Of a stretch of 64,000 bases of DNA, positions 9,515 to 16,481 are shown in pieces (within the stretch, counting starts at the first letter, position 1; every line of letters begins with the position of its first letter). The stretch covers positions 26,438 through 90,437 of the forward strand of contig CAZOVB010000015.1 of NCBI GenBank assembly GCA_964583095.1, in the 5' to 3' direction. Below the pieces are notes generated by a model. The model searched no databases. It was not told the DNA's origin and worked only from the letters and a program-made list of their open reading frames with translations. The position numbers and the translations under genes were made by a program. The stretch is from CAZOVB01 sp964583095. Its GTDB lineage: Bacteria; Planctomycetota; Phycisphaerae; SM23-33.

Positions 9515-9674
9515 TGCACAGTTGTGGTTGTGTCCCGGCCGGCAGGCCTGCACGGGCCCGGCGTGCGGGGAGGATCTTGGACGCACGAATCTTTCGTCGG
9601 TTCTACGGGTCGGGTTCGAAAATCGGTTCGGATGCGGGTTCACCGGTGTTAAAGCGCCTCGCCGGGGATGCCGG

Positions 9675-9696
9675 CCAAGGGCAAGCAAGCCCTTGG
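9675..9696 (-). terminator. Hairpin after the AraC regulator gene
   Basis: Perfect 8-base inverted repeat (ccaagggc / gcccttgg) with a 6-base loop, about 30 bases past the stop of the minus-strand AraC gene at 9727. There is no clear U-run after it, so it may be an intrinsic terminator of weak type or simply a transcript-stabilising hairpin. Confidence 0.35.
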
Positions 9697-9726
9697 TCGG
9701 AGGTCCGGCGTGGAAGGATCCACAGC

Positions 9727-10518
9727 TTACAAGCCTTCGGTTTCTGCGGGGTTGGCCTCTTTGCGGCGGGCTCTGCGCCAGGTGCTGGGGGGTTGGCCGG
9801 TGAGCTTCTTGAACATGCGGGAGAAGTAGTAGGGGCTCTCGAAGCCGCAGCGGAGCCCGATGGTGCCCACGGGCAGGTCGCTGAAGCTGAGCATCTGGCA
9901 GGCCGCGTCGATCCGCCGACGCAGCAGGTATTCCAGCGGCGAGACGCCGAAACGCTTGCGGAAGAGTTGCCGCAGGTACTCCCGGGAGATGTAGAGGCTC
10001 CGGGCAAGCTGGCCGGGACCGGAGAGATGGGCGAACTGGTGGTCGATGATCTCCCTGGCCCGTCCGGCCAGGTCGGGGGGCGAGGCCTGGCTGGTCCGGC
10101 TGGAGGTCTCCAGGACATCCAGGGCCAGCAGGCCCACCAGCAGGTCGATTCTGTCGGCCCGGAACCCGCAGGGCTCCTGTCGCATGGCGGCGCGGATTTC
10201 CTCGACTCGCCGGGCCAGGGCCGGGCCTGCATCCAGGACGCCGCGGGGAAGCTTGCGGGCGTATCGACCGGCCAGGCCCAGGCAGGTGTGCAGGCCGGGG
10301 CGGGCGGTGTGGACGGCGAAATTCTCTCGGCTGTCGTAGACGAAAATCTGCCCGGGGCCAAAGGCCAGGCTCCTGCCGTCGGCGTAGCGGAGCGTCCCGG
10401 CCGAATCTCCGGTGTGCACCATGGCTGTGTGCACGCCCGGCGGGGCGTATCCCACGCCCCCGGAGGCGGTCTCGACCTCGAAGGCGAAGACGACGCGATG
10501 ATTTTCCCGGTTGTCCAT
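9727..10518 (-). CDS. AraC-family transcriptional regulator
   Basis: About 263 residues from the ATG at 10518 (MDNRENHRVVFAF); the frame is open up to 10578, but the extra 20 residues are not typical. The N-terminal half (to about residue 130) is a cupin-like sensing domain: GYAPPGVHTAMVHTG followed by LAFGPGQIFVYDSREN. The C-terminal ~100 residues are the double helix-turn-helix of the AraC/XylS family: LARSLYISREYLRQLFRKRFGVSP and IGLRCGFESPYYFSRMFKKLTG. It is divergent from the UroD-like gene at 10616 with about 97 bases between them, so it probably controls that gene. A possible TTGCAC-16-TATCGT promoter would give it almost no leader. The inducer is unknown, likely a sugar or aromatic metabolite. 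Confidence 0.88.
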   Translation of the reverse strand: MDNRENHRVVFAFEVETASGGVGYAPPGVHTAMVHTGDSAGTLRYADGRSLAFGPGQIFVYDSRENFAVHTARPGLHTCLGLAGRYARKLPRGVLDAGPALARRVEEIRAAMRQEPCGFRADRIDLLVGLLALDVLETSSRTSQASPPDLAGRAREIIDHQFAHLSGPGQLARSLYISREYLRQLFRKRFGVSPLEYLLRRRIDAACQMLSFSDLPVGTIGLRCGFESPYYFSRMFKKLTGQPPSTWRRARRKEANPAETEGL

Positions 10519-10615
10519 CCTGCAGATACGATATCGGCAGTTGCGAAACGTGCAAAGGCGATTCTGGGCTGGGTGCATTCACAACCCGGCCCGGGCGCTG
10601 TAGAACAGGGCCACC

Positions 10616-11710
10616 ATGACCTACCGCGACGAAATGACAAGCCGGCAGCGCGTGACAGCCGCGCTGGAACACAAACAGCCCGACCGGGTGCCCTTCTGCT
10701 GGGGCTTTGGCCCCCAGCCCCCGGTCCGCAAGGAACTCAACAGCCTCCTGGCCAAATGGGATGTGGATTTCGATCGTCTCCGCGAGGCCACCGACGACGA
10801 GATCCGCGTAGGCCCCCGCTATGTGGGGCCCGAACTGACCCCGCGCGGAAGCTTCTGGGGCTGGACGACGCGGTCGGTTTCGTACGGCCTGGGAGAATAT
10901 GACGAGTTCGACTTTCAACCCCTGGCCGAGGCCGAGAGTGTCGAGGACGTGCTGGGCCACGCGTGGCCCGATCCGGACTGGTTCGATTTCGAACACCCTC
11001 GCAAGCAGCTTGAGCAGCGGGACCCGGAACATAAGAAGTTCCGCGTGCTCTCCTCGTGCAACCCGATGGAGATCCTGACCTGGCTGATGGGCCTGGAGAA
11101 GGTGATGATCAACCTGGCCATGGAGCCCGAGATCATCCGGGCGGGGATGGAGAAGACCACGAGCTTCTTTGAAGAGATGATGCGTCGCAGCTTCGATGCC
11201 GCTCCGGAAGGGACCTACGACGCGGTCTTCGGGGCTGACGACCTGGGGGGCCAGAACGGCCCGCTGATGAGCCGGACAATGTACGTGGACCTGATCCAAC
11301 CCTTCCACAAGCGGATCTGCGACAGGGCCCATTCGGGGGCGAATTTCGTTCTGCATCACAGCGACGGCAGCGTGCATGGGTTGCTGGGGCAGTTGATCGA
11401 TGCGGGGGTGGACTGCCTCGAAGCCGTGCAGACCGAGTGTGCGGACATGGCCCCGGAGAAGATCAAGGCGGATTTCGGCGAGCGCATCAGCTTTCAGGGG
11501 GCGGTGAGCGTGCAGCAGATTCTGCCCCGCAAGAGCAGCCAGGAGGTCCGCGAGGAGGTGAGAAGGCTGATCGACGTACTGGGCCGGCAGGGCGGATACA
11601 TCTGCGGCCCCAGCCACGCCATCCAGGCCGGCACGCCGGTGGAGAACGTCATCGCCATGCTCGAAACGGCCAAAGGCAGAAGCCTGGAAGAGATTGTCGA
11701 GGGGCTCTAA
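10616..11710 (+). CDS. Uroporphyrinogen decarboxylase (UroD/MtaA)-family protein
   Basis: 364 residues with the family opening MTSRQRVTAALEHKQPDRVPF. That opening begins at an internal ATG (10634), so either 10616 or 10634 may be the true start. The C-terminal part contains the TIM-barrel segments LIDAGVDCLEAVQ and GGYICGPSHAIQAGTP typical of the UroD superfamily. True haem-pathway HemE is about 350 residues and has a FAGAPFT-like motif, which is absent. This is therefore more likely one of the many paralogues related to corrinoid-dependent methyltransferases (MtaA, CmuA). The zinc-binding motif H-x-C of MtaA appears here as HHSDG (residues 247-251), with Asp in the Cys position, so metal binding may differ. 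Divergent from an AraC regulator, which suggests inducible expression. The substrate is unknown. Confidence 0.8.
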   Translation: MTYRDEMTSRQRVTAALEHKQPDRVPFCWGFGPQPPVRKELNSLLAKWDVDFDRLREATDDEIRVGPRYVGPELTPRGSFWGWTTRSVSYGLGEYDEFDFQPLAEAESVEDVLGHAWPDPDWFDFEHPRKQLEQRDPEHKKFRVLSSCNPMEILTWLMGLEKVMINLAMEPEIIRAGMEKTTSFFEEMMRRSFDAAPEGTYDAVFGADDLGGQNGPLMSRTMYVDLIQPFHKRICDRAHSGANFVLHHSDGSVHGLLGQLIDAGVDCLEAVQTECADMAPEKIKADFGERISFQGAVSVQQILPRKSSQEVREEVRRLIDVLGRQGGYICGPSHAIQAGTPVENVIAMLETAKGRSLEEIVEGL

Positions 11711-11721
11711 GGTCGCCTTTG

Positions 11722-11759
11722 CCACCCTACAGATGCCACATACAGGATCTGTAGGGTGG
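11722..11759. terminator. Perfect 13-bp inverted repeat between convergent genes
   Basis: The arms ccaccctacagat (11722-11734) and atctgtagggtgg (11747-11759) are perfectly complementary around a 12-base loop. It starts 12 bases after the stop of the UroD-like gene, with the convergent FAD oxidoreductase gene ending at 11901. No strong U-run follows on either strand, so it may act as a bidirectional hairpin terminator. The remaining ~140 bases before 11901 show nothing recognisable. Confidence 0.5.
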
Positions 11760-11900
11760 GAAACTGCGAGAAGGACAGCGTCCTTGGAGGGTTTCCCACG
11801 CGGGCGACAAGGACCGTTGCGGGCGACGATCAAAACCCGGCGCGGGTGCCGACCGCCTTGTCCTCGATGCGGTGCCTTGTTCGTGTCCGAGAGCAGCCTT

Positions 11901-14831
11901 CTACGGGTTCTGGAGATTGGCGAAAGCGCGGCGGACGAAGAGCCGGGGGTCGCTTAGATATCGCTGGTATTCAGAGAGATCGTCACCCAGGGCCTGTCGG
12001 GTCCGCGCGATGGCCAGGTCCAGTTGCCACAGAAAATCGTGCCTGATGTTGGCATGGAAGGGCACGTTTCGCTGCCCGTGGGGCAGGTCGTCCTCCTTGC
12101 CCTCGAGGCTCAGTTGCGCCGCCCCGCCGACCAGCCGTTGGGGCGGACCCATGCGCAAGGGAATATCGCCCTGCTCGAGCTGTTCCAGGATGTTTCGGAC
12201 CTGATCGGTTCGGGTGATTTTGCCTTCCCGGCAGAGTCGGGCCAGCGTCAGCGCGATGGCGGTGCGGGCATTGAGGGAAAGCGACCGGCGCTGCGCCAGG
12301 GATTCCAGGGCACCGAGGCAGTCGTCGGATCCGCAGCGTCGCAAGAGCACAACGGCTGAGAGCCAGTTGGGCGCGAGCTTCTTGAGCTTGAGTGGATCGG
12401 GCTCTTCGTTGGGGCGAAGCTCGGGCATCCACTGGGCGGCGCGTTCGTCGAAGCCGTATTCCAGATGCTCGATGGCCCGGATGAGGCGCGGCTGGGCCTG
12501 GGGGTCCCGCCACATGGCCAAAATTCCAGCCGACAGCCAGCTTGTCGAATCGTCCGGGCTCTGGAGAAGCTCCCGGATCTCCTGCTCGACCTGTCGGCGG
12601 TGAATGTAGAGCAGCCAGATGCCGCGTCCGCCGATGCCGCCTCGCAGTTTGTCCAGGGCTTGGCGAAGCTGGTCGGGGTCATCGGATCTTGTCAGGACGG
12701 CCGGGTCGAGAGGGCTGTTGAACTTGCAGGGCTCGTCGGCTTTGGGAATTCGTAGCGAATCGGTGGCCTGGAGCTTGCCCTGGAGATGATCCAGTGGCAC
12801 TTCGCGGGAGGGCAGGTGGTGCTGGGCGGCGAAGGAGGCTGCGTAGGCGGCGGCCTCGCCGATCCGCTGCATGTCGCGCTGCATACGGAGCATGTAGTGG
12901 GCGTCGATGCTGACCCCCAGGCAGCGCGAAGCGATAAAGACGTTGGAGAGCCCCTTTGGCAGCAGGGCGCGATAGGGGATCCGGCAGCCTGTGGAGGTTC
13001 TGAAGCATCGGGCGACCCACATCCAGAAGACGGCTTCGTCGCTTTCGGCTTCGAAGTCCACGCTGTGGTTGTCGTACCAGCTTCCGGCCAGGCCGATGGT
13101 GTCGGGGAAGTCCGGATTGCTTACGGTGTCTTCGAAGGTGATGACGTAATCGGTATCGATCTGCGGTCCCTGCCGGAGCCCGATGGCCGGTGAGATGTAC
13201 GTGGGGCGGGTGAAGTTGTCATAGGCGTCCTGGAGGTACTGTGAGATGGCCAGGACACGTCCCCGGGTGAGGTCTTCCGGGTCGGTGGGGTCGCACCAGT
13301 CGGCGTCGAAGTTGACGGTGCGGCAGGTGATCCTGCCGTTCCTTTCGGTAATCATCCCCGAGGACTGGCTGAAGGTGTGGAGCAGGCCGTCTTCCTCTCG
13401 GCCCAGTCGCAGCGAGGCGCCGGCCTGCTTGCAGATGTCTCCGTCGCCGGTGGCGTCGATCCAGGTTTCGGCTTCGATTCGGATGGGCCCCCTGGGCCCG
13501 GCCAGCAGGGCGGAGATCACCTTGCCCTGCGAATTTGTCCCGACGCCCGAGAGCAGACTGTCGTAGCAGAGGCGCGTGCCGGCCTGCCGGATCATCTGTT
13601 CCAGGACGAGCAGCTTGGCCAGGGGGTGGAACTGGGGGCGGACCTCGAAGAAGCCCCCGAGGCTCTGGTGGAGTTCCAGGACGCGGTCGTCGACTTCCTC
13701 CTGGAGCCCGCCGGGTACGCCGTAGTAGTAGCCGTTGATACCGCCCCCGGTTCCGATACCCCCGGGGAAGCTCAAGGCTTCTGCGCAGAGGACGTGGCCC
13801 GGTTGATTGAGGAACTCCCTGCCGGCGGCGATAGCGGACAAGGCCCCACCGGTTCCGGCCCCGGCGATCATGACATCGACCTTGCAGGTCTCGACGGGTT
13901 TGACCTCCGGCAGGGGGGCGTCGAGACCGGATGGCTGGGTGTCGGCCTCGGGGAGGGATTCGACGGCCTGGGCGGCATCGATTCCCAGTTGGAATCGCTG
14001 AGCGAGGGTTTCCACGGGGGCATTGGCAGCAGCAGCGGCGGCCGGCGAGAGGTTGTCCGGCATCTTGGCCTGGGAGTCTCGGGCGGCGTAGAGGTCCAGC
14101 GGCTGATACGAGGCGTGGCTGATCTGGATGTTTTCTGCCTGGTCTCTCACGGCGCGGTGCATGGCCCCGATGGCGGGCAGGAAGGCATCTCTCCACCAGG
14201 CGATTTCGGGATCGATCCGGATTCGAAGGGCCCGTTCGGTAGGCCAGAGCGTCGGGTGCAGGGAGAGGTTTTCCGACTCGAGTTGCGGCTCGGTCCGGGG
14301 CCGGCTTTTCTGCTGGAAGAAGATATGGGCGATGCGGGCCTGGGGCTTGCGGGGGATGAAGCTCGCCCCTGCCAGGGTCGAAAGCAGGGCGTTTTCGGTC
14401 GCGTCGATCCATCGCCTGGCCCCGATGCGCCGAGGCCCTGCCTTGGTGGCGACGATGATCGAGTGAATCAGGCCCTCTCGCATTTCCGCAGCCAGGGGCA
14501 TCGCGTAGTACAGGGGCGTGACCTGCGAGGCCCGGAGCCAGTCGGTGGCGACGACCTCCAGGACGGCCGGGTCGATGCATTCCGGGTCGGCGGCGTCCCT
14601 GTCGCGCAGTTGGCTGATGAGATGGTCCCACTGCGGGCTTTGCCCGTGTCCGGGATGGAACATCAGGGCCCTGCCGGCCTCCCAGGCCAGATCGCCCTCG
14701 GGACCGACCAGCAGGACGCTCCTGCCGGATTGTTCCAGCCGCATGGCCGCGGCCAGGCCGGCCAGTCCGCAGCCGACAATGCAGACGTCGTAGACCTGTT
14801 CAAAACACGAACAGTACTCTTTTCTGCTCAT
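11901..14831 (-). CDS. FAD-dependent oxidoreductase with two tandem dinucleotide-binding domains
   Basis: A 976-residue protein with two Rossmann glycine motifs. The first is at the N-terminus (VCIVGCGLAGLAAAMRLEQSG, about residues 17-37). The second is near residue 320 (VMIAGAGTGGALSAIAAG) and begins a typical FAD-dependent oxidoreductase domain (PF12831-like) with FPGGIGTGGGINGYY and the flavin-contact motif WIDATGDGDICKQAG. The last ~220 residues are helical and HEAT-like (repeated ALAxxLxxL patterns). Family members are common in Planctomycetota and Verrucomicrobiota and are usually linked to carbohydrate breakdown, but reactions are mostly undefined. The first domain has diverged and lacks a second clear flavin motif, so it may be a degenerate duplicate. 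Convergent with the UroD-like gene. There is no signal peptide, so it is probably cytoplasmic. Confidence 0.8.
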   Translation of the reverse strand: MSRKEYCSCFEQVYDVCIVGCGLAGLAAAMRLEQSGRSVLLVGPEGDLAWEAGRALMFHPGHGQSPQWDHLISQLRDRDAADPECIDPAVLEVVATDWLRASQVTPLYYAMPLAAEMREGLIHSIIVATKAGPRRIGARRWIDATENALLSTLAGASFIPRKPQARIAHIFFQQKSRPRTEPQLESENLSLHPTLWPTERALRIRIDPEIAWWRDAFLPAIGAMHRAVRDQAENIQISHASYQPLDLYAARDSQAKMPDNLSPAAAAAANAPVETLAQRFQLGIDAAQAVESLPEADTQPSGLDAPLPEVKPVETCKVDVMIAGAGTGGALSAIAAGREFLNQPGHVLCAEALSFPGGIGTGGGINGYYYGVPGGLQEEVDDRVLELHQSLGGFFEVRPQFHPLAKLLVLEQMIRQAGTRLCYDSLLSGVGTNSQGKVISALLAGPRGPIRIEAETWIDATGDGDICKQAGASLRLGREEDGLLHTFSQSSGMITERNGRITCRTVNFDADWCDPTDPEDLTRGRVLAISQYLQDAYDNFTRPTYISPAIGLRQGPQIDTDYVITFEDTVSNPDFPDTIGLAGSWYDNHSVDFEAESDEAVFWMWVARCFRTSTGCRIPYRALLPKGLSNVFIASRCLGVSIDAHYMLRMQRDMQRIGEAAAYAASFAAQHHLPSREVPLDHLQGKLQATDSLRIPKADEPCKFNSPLDPAVLTRSDDPDQLRQALDKLRGGIGGRGIWLLYIHRRQVEQEIRELLQSPDDSTSWLSAGILAMWRDPQAQPRLIRAIEHLEYGFDERAAQWMPELRPNEEPDPLKLKKLAPNWLSAVVLLRRCGSDDCLGALESLAQRRSLSLNARTAIALTLARLCREGKITRTDQVRNILEQLEQGDIPLRMGPPQRLVGGAAQLSLEGKEDDLPHGQRNVPFHANIRHDFLWQLDLAIARTRQALGDDLSEYQRYLSDPRLFVRRAFANLQNP

Positions 14832-14985
14832 AGGGTAACTCCGGGATTGGCCGGTAAAGGAAAACGTATCTCCCCTGAAGATACGCGATAGCGGCCTGTG
14901 GGAGAACCCGGAACTTGTCCGGGAGCACAGAGAGTCTTCAGTTCGGGCTGGCAGCTCTCCAGGCCAGAGGGGCGGACCCGAAAGG

Positions 14986-15522
14986 TCAGAGCTTGGGCAG
15001 GACGTTCCGGCCTCGTCTCAGGAACCTGCGGGCGACCAGGCAGAGGGCGAGAAGGGATCCGTAGAAGCCCGCTTCGATGGCCATCACCTGCAGGTTCTGC
15101 GGGCTCAGGCGTGAGCCGGGGTAGAACGTATGGAACCAGGGGATGGGGAGTTTCAATCGCCATTGCGAAAGCGGCCAGAGGATACGGATCCCCCCTGCGT
15201 GGTTGTAAAAGGAGTCCAGGAGCAGATGACTCATCCACGCGCCTGCACCTGCCAGTGCGGTCAGCCAGGTTCCCGGGAGTTTGTGCATCGCCCCGGATGC
15301 ACAGAGTCCGACCCATCCTGCCAGGACGGCGCCGCTGTTTATGAAGATACTGTGACTCACCATGTATCGGTCGTGCCCCCATCCGGGCAGCGGAAGGTCG
15401 GGTATGCAGGCCAGGAAAGCCAGCAGCCCGATCCCGGCGGCAAGGCCGAGCCGACTCAGACGCGCCGGGAGCAGCAGGGCCCCCAGGGCTGAGCCGGTCA
15501 GGATATGTCCCACGAAGGTCAT
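14986..15522 (-). CDS. YdjM/DUF457-family membrane-bound metal-dependent hydrolase
   Basis: 178 residues from the ATG at 15522 (MTFVGHILTGSALGALLLP); an in-frame extension to 15588 has no family match. It has about four membrane helices, and the family's His/Asp pattern is visible: GHILTG near the N-terminus, ACIPDLP after the first helix pair, HSIFINSG, and SHLLLDSFYNHAGG with WPLSQW. The family (PF04307) is predicted to be membrane-embedded metal-dependent hydrolases, but no substrate is established. It stands alone between two unrelated genes. A weak 6-base hairpin (14907-14923) follows it. Another 154 bases separate it from the FAD oxidoreductase gene. Confidence 0.72.
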   Translation of the reverse strand: MTFVGHILTGSALGALLLPARLSRLGLAAGIGLLAFLACIPDLPLPGWGHDRYMVSHSIFINSGAVLAGWVGLCASGAMHKLPGTWLTALAGAGAWMSHLLLDSFYNHAGGIRILWPLSQWRLKLPIPWFHTFYPGSRLSPQNLQVMAIEAGFYGSLLALCLVARRFLRRGRNVLPKL

Positions 15523-15594
15523 ACTGTTGCTACTACGAGCATGAGTCCAGTGGGTTCGCCGGTTGGCATAGCTGCTGTTGAGGCGCAAACAAAC

Positions 15595-15633
15595 CGGGCA
15601 GTCCTGTCAACCGGGCGAAGACAGGACTGCCCG
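15595..15633 (-). terminator. Intrinsic terminator after the HTH/receiver gene
   Basis: A perfect 14-base stem (cgggcagtcctgtc / gacaggactgcccg) with an 11-base loop. On the minus strand it is followed directly by GTTTGTTT, a reasonable U-tract. It lies about 115 bases past the stop at 15749 and just upstream of the YdjM-like gene. Confidence 0.65.
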
Positions 15634-15748
15634 ATGAGGCGCCCGCAAAGCAGTGCGGGTGTCCGCTGCACACCTCAGGGTGAAATTATCAGCCGGCTAC
15701 CCCCCGCGGTCGCACGATCCTTGGCCCTCCGGGGCGAGCCGGCTGGTT

Positions 15749-16309
15749 TCAGGCGACGGGAGCGGTTTCGAGGGCCTGGGCCACCGAGGCGCCCGTAACC
15801 GGGCGAAGGACGAACCCGTCGCAATGGTTCCATTGGGGAAGCTGAGTCTGGCCGGTGTCATCGACGGCCAGGAATACCCGGATCGACTGGAGCTCCTGGT
15901 TGTCTTTGATGTGCCTGGAAAGCTGGGCGGCATCGTCGACATCGCTCAGATCCAGCAGGAGGATTTGAGGCTGGAACTGCTGAGCGGCCACGCCGGCGTC
16001 GAAGAGCGTCTGGGCCTGGAGGACCTGGTATCCTCTGCCCACCAGGTCCTGTTTGAGGCCCGGATCGGGACTGGCCGAGACGATCAGGATTTTCTGGTCT
16101 CCCAGTTCCAGTCCCTCCAGGGGCATTCCATGCTGCTGCATGAAGGCCACCAGGTGAGAGACCGGGATCCTCCGATCGCGACTGCCGGGGATGCGATAGC
16201 CTCGCAGCTTGCCGGTGTCGAACCACTTGCTGACGGTTCGAGGCGCCACGTGGCAGATCTTAGCCACTTCGCCGGTTGTCAGTACGTCTTTCTGGTTTCT
16301 TGTCGCCAT
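15749..16309 (-). CDS. Helix-turn-helix protein fused to a degenerate response-regulator receiver
   Basis: 186 residues from the ATG at 16309, which has GAGAG just upstream; the frame extends to 16402 without a family match. Residues ~8-55 form an excisionase/MerR-like winged helix-turn-helix (LTTGEVAKICHVAPRTVSKWFDTGKL, then YRIPGSRDRRIPVSHL). Residues ~72-185 have receiver-domain spacing, with a plausible phospho-acceptor Asp120 in ILLLDL. The N-terminal acidic pair is replaced (ILIVSASPD) and the conserved C-terminal lysine is not evident, so normal phosphorylation is doubtful. No kinase gene is adjacent. Family knowledge: such HTH-REC fusions recur in Planctomycetota; targets are unknown. 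It is divergent from the helicase gene, and the two upstream regions overlap. Confidence 0.72.
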   Translation of the reverse strand: MATRNQKDVLTTGEVAKICHVAPRTVSKWFDTGKLRGYRIPGSRDRRIPVSHLVAFMQQHGMPLEGLELGDQKILIVSASPDPGLKQDLVGRGYQVLQAQTLFDAGVAAQQFQPQILLLDLSDVDDAAQLSRHIKDNQELQSIRVFLAVDDTGQTQLPQWNHCDGFVLRPVTGASVAQALETAPVA

Positions 16310-16421
16310 GATTCTCTCTGGTTCGTTTGCCCCGCCCGTTCCTATATCGGGTAGCTGGTGCGGCGCTTTAGTTGCGCGGGAGATCTGCGCGGGTTTTTCC
16401 AAAAAGGTGCTCTGGCGCGAT

Positions 16422-16450
16422 TTGCCTGCCCCTGCCTTCTTGGCTATATT
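16422..16450 (+). promoter_or_regulatory. Sigma70-type promoter for the helicase gene
   Basis: TTGCCT (16422-16427), a 17-base spacer, and TATATT (16445-16450). The predicted start near 16457 gives a 25-base leader before the GTG at 16482. This supports the GTG start over the longer open frame beginning at 16209. Confidence 0.6.
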
Positions 16451-16481
16451 GGCGGGTGAACCCCATTTTTCGGAGAAGGCA

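Noticed and set aside
9440..11833. 797-codon minus-strand open frame spanning the AraC and UroD genes
   Set aside because: It overlaps the promoter region, the AraC gene in another frame and the UroD gene antisense; no family motif.
16209..16481. Longer N-terminus for the helicase from ATG 16209
   Set aside because: It would overlap the divergent HTH gene, contain the promoter, and add 91 residues absent from PcrA/UvrD proteins.
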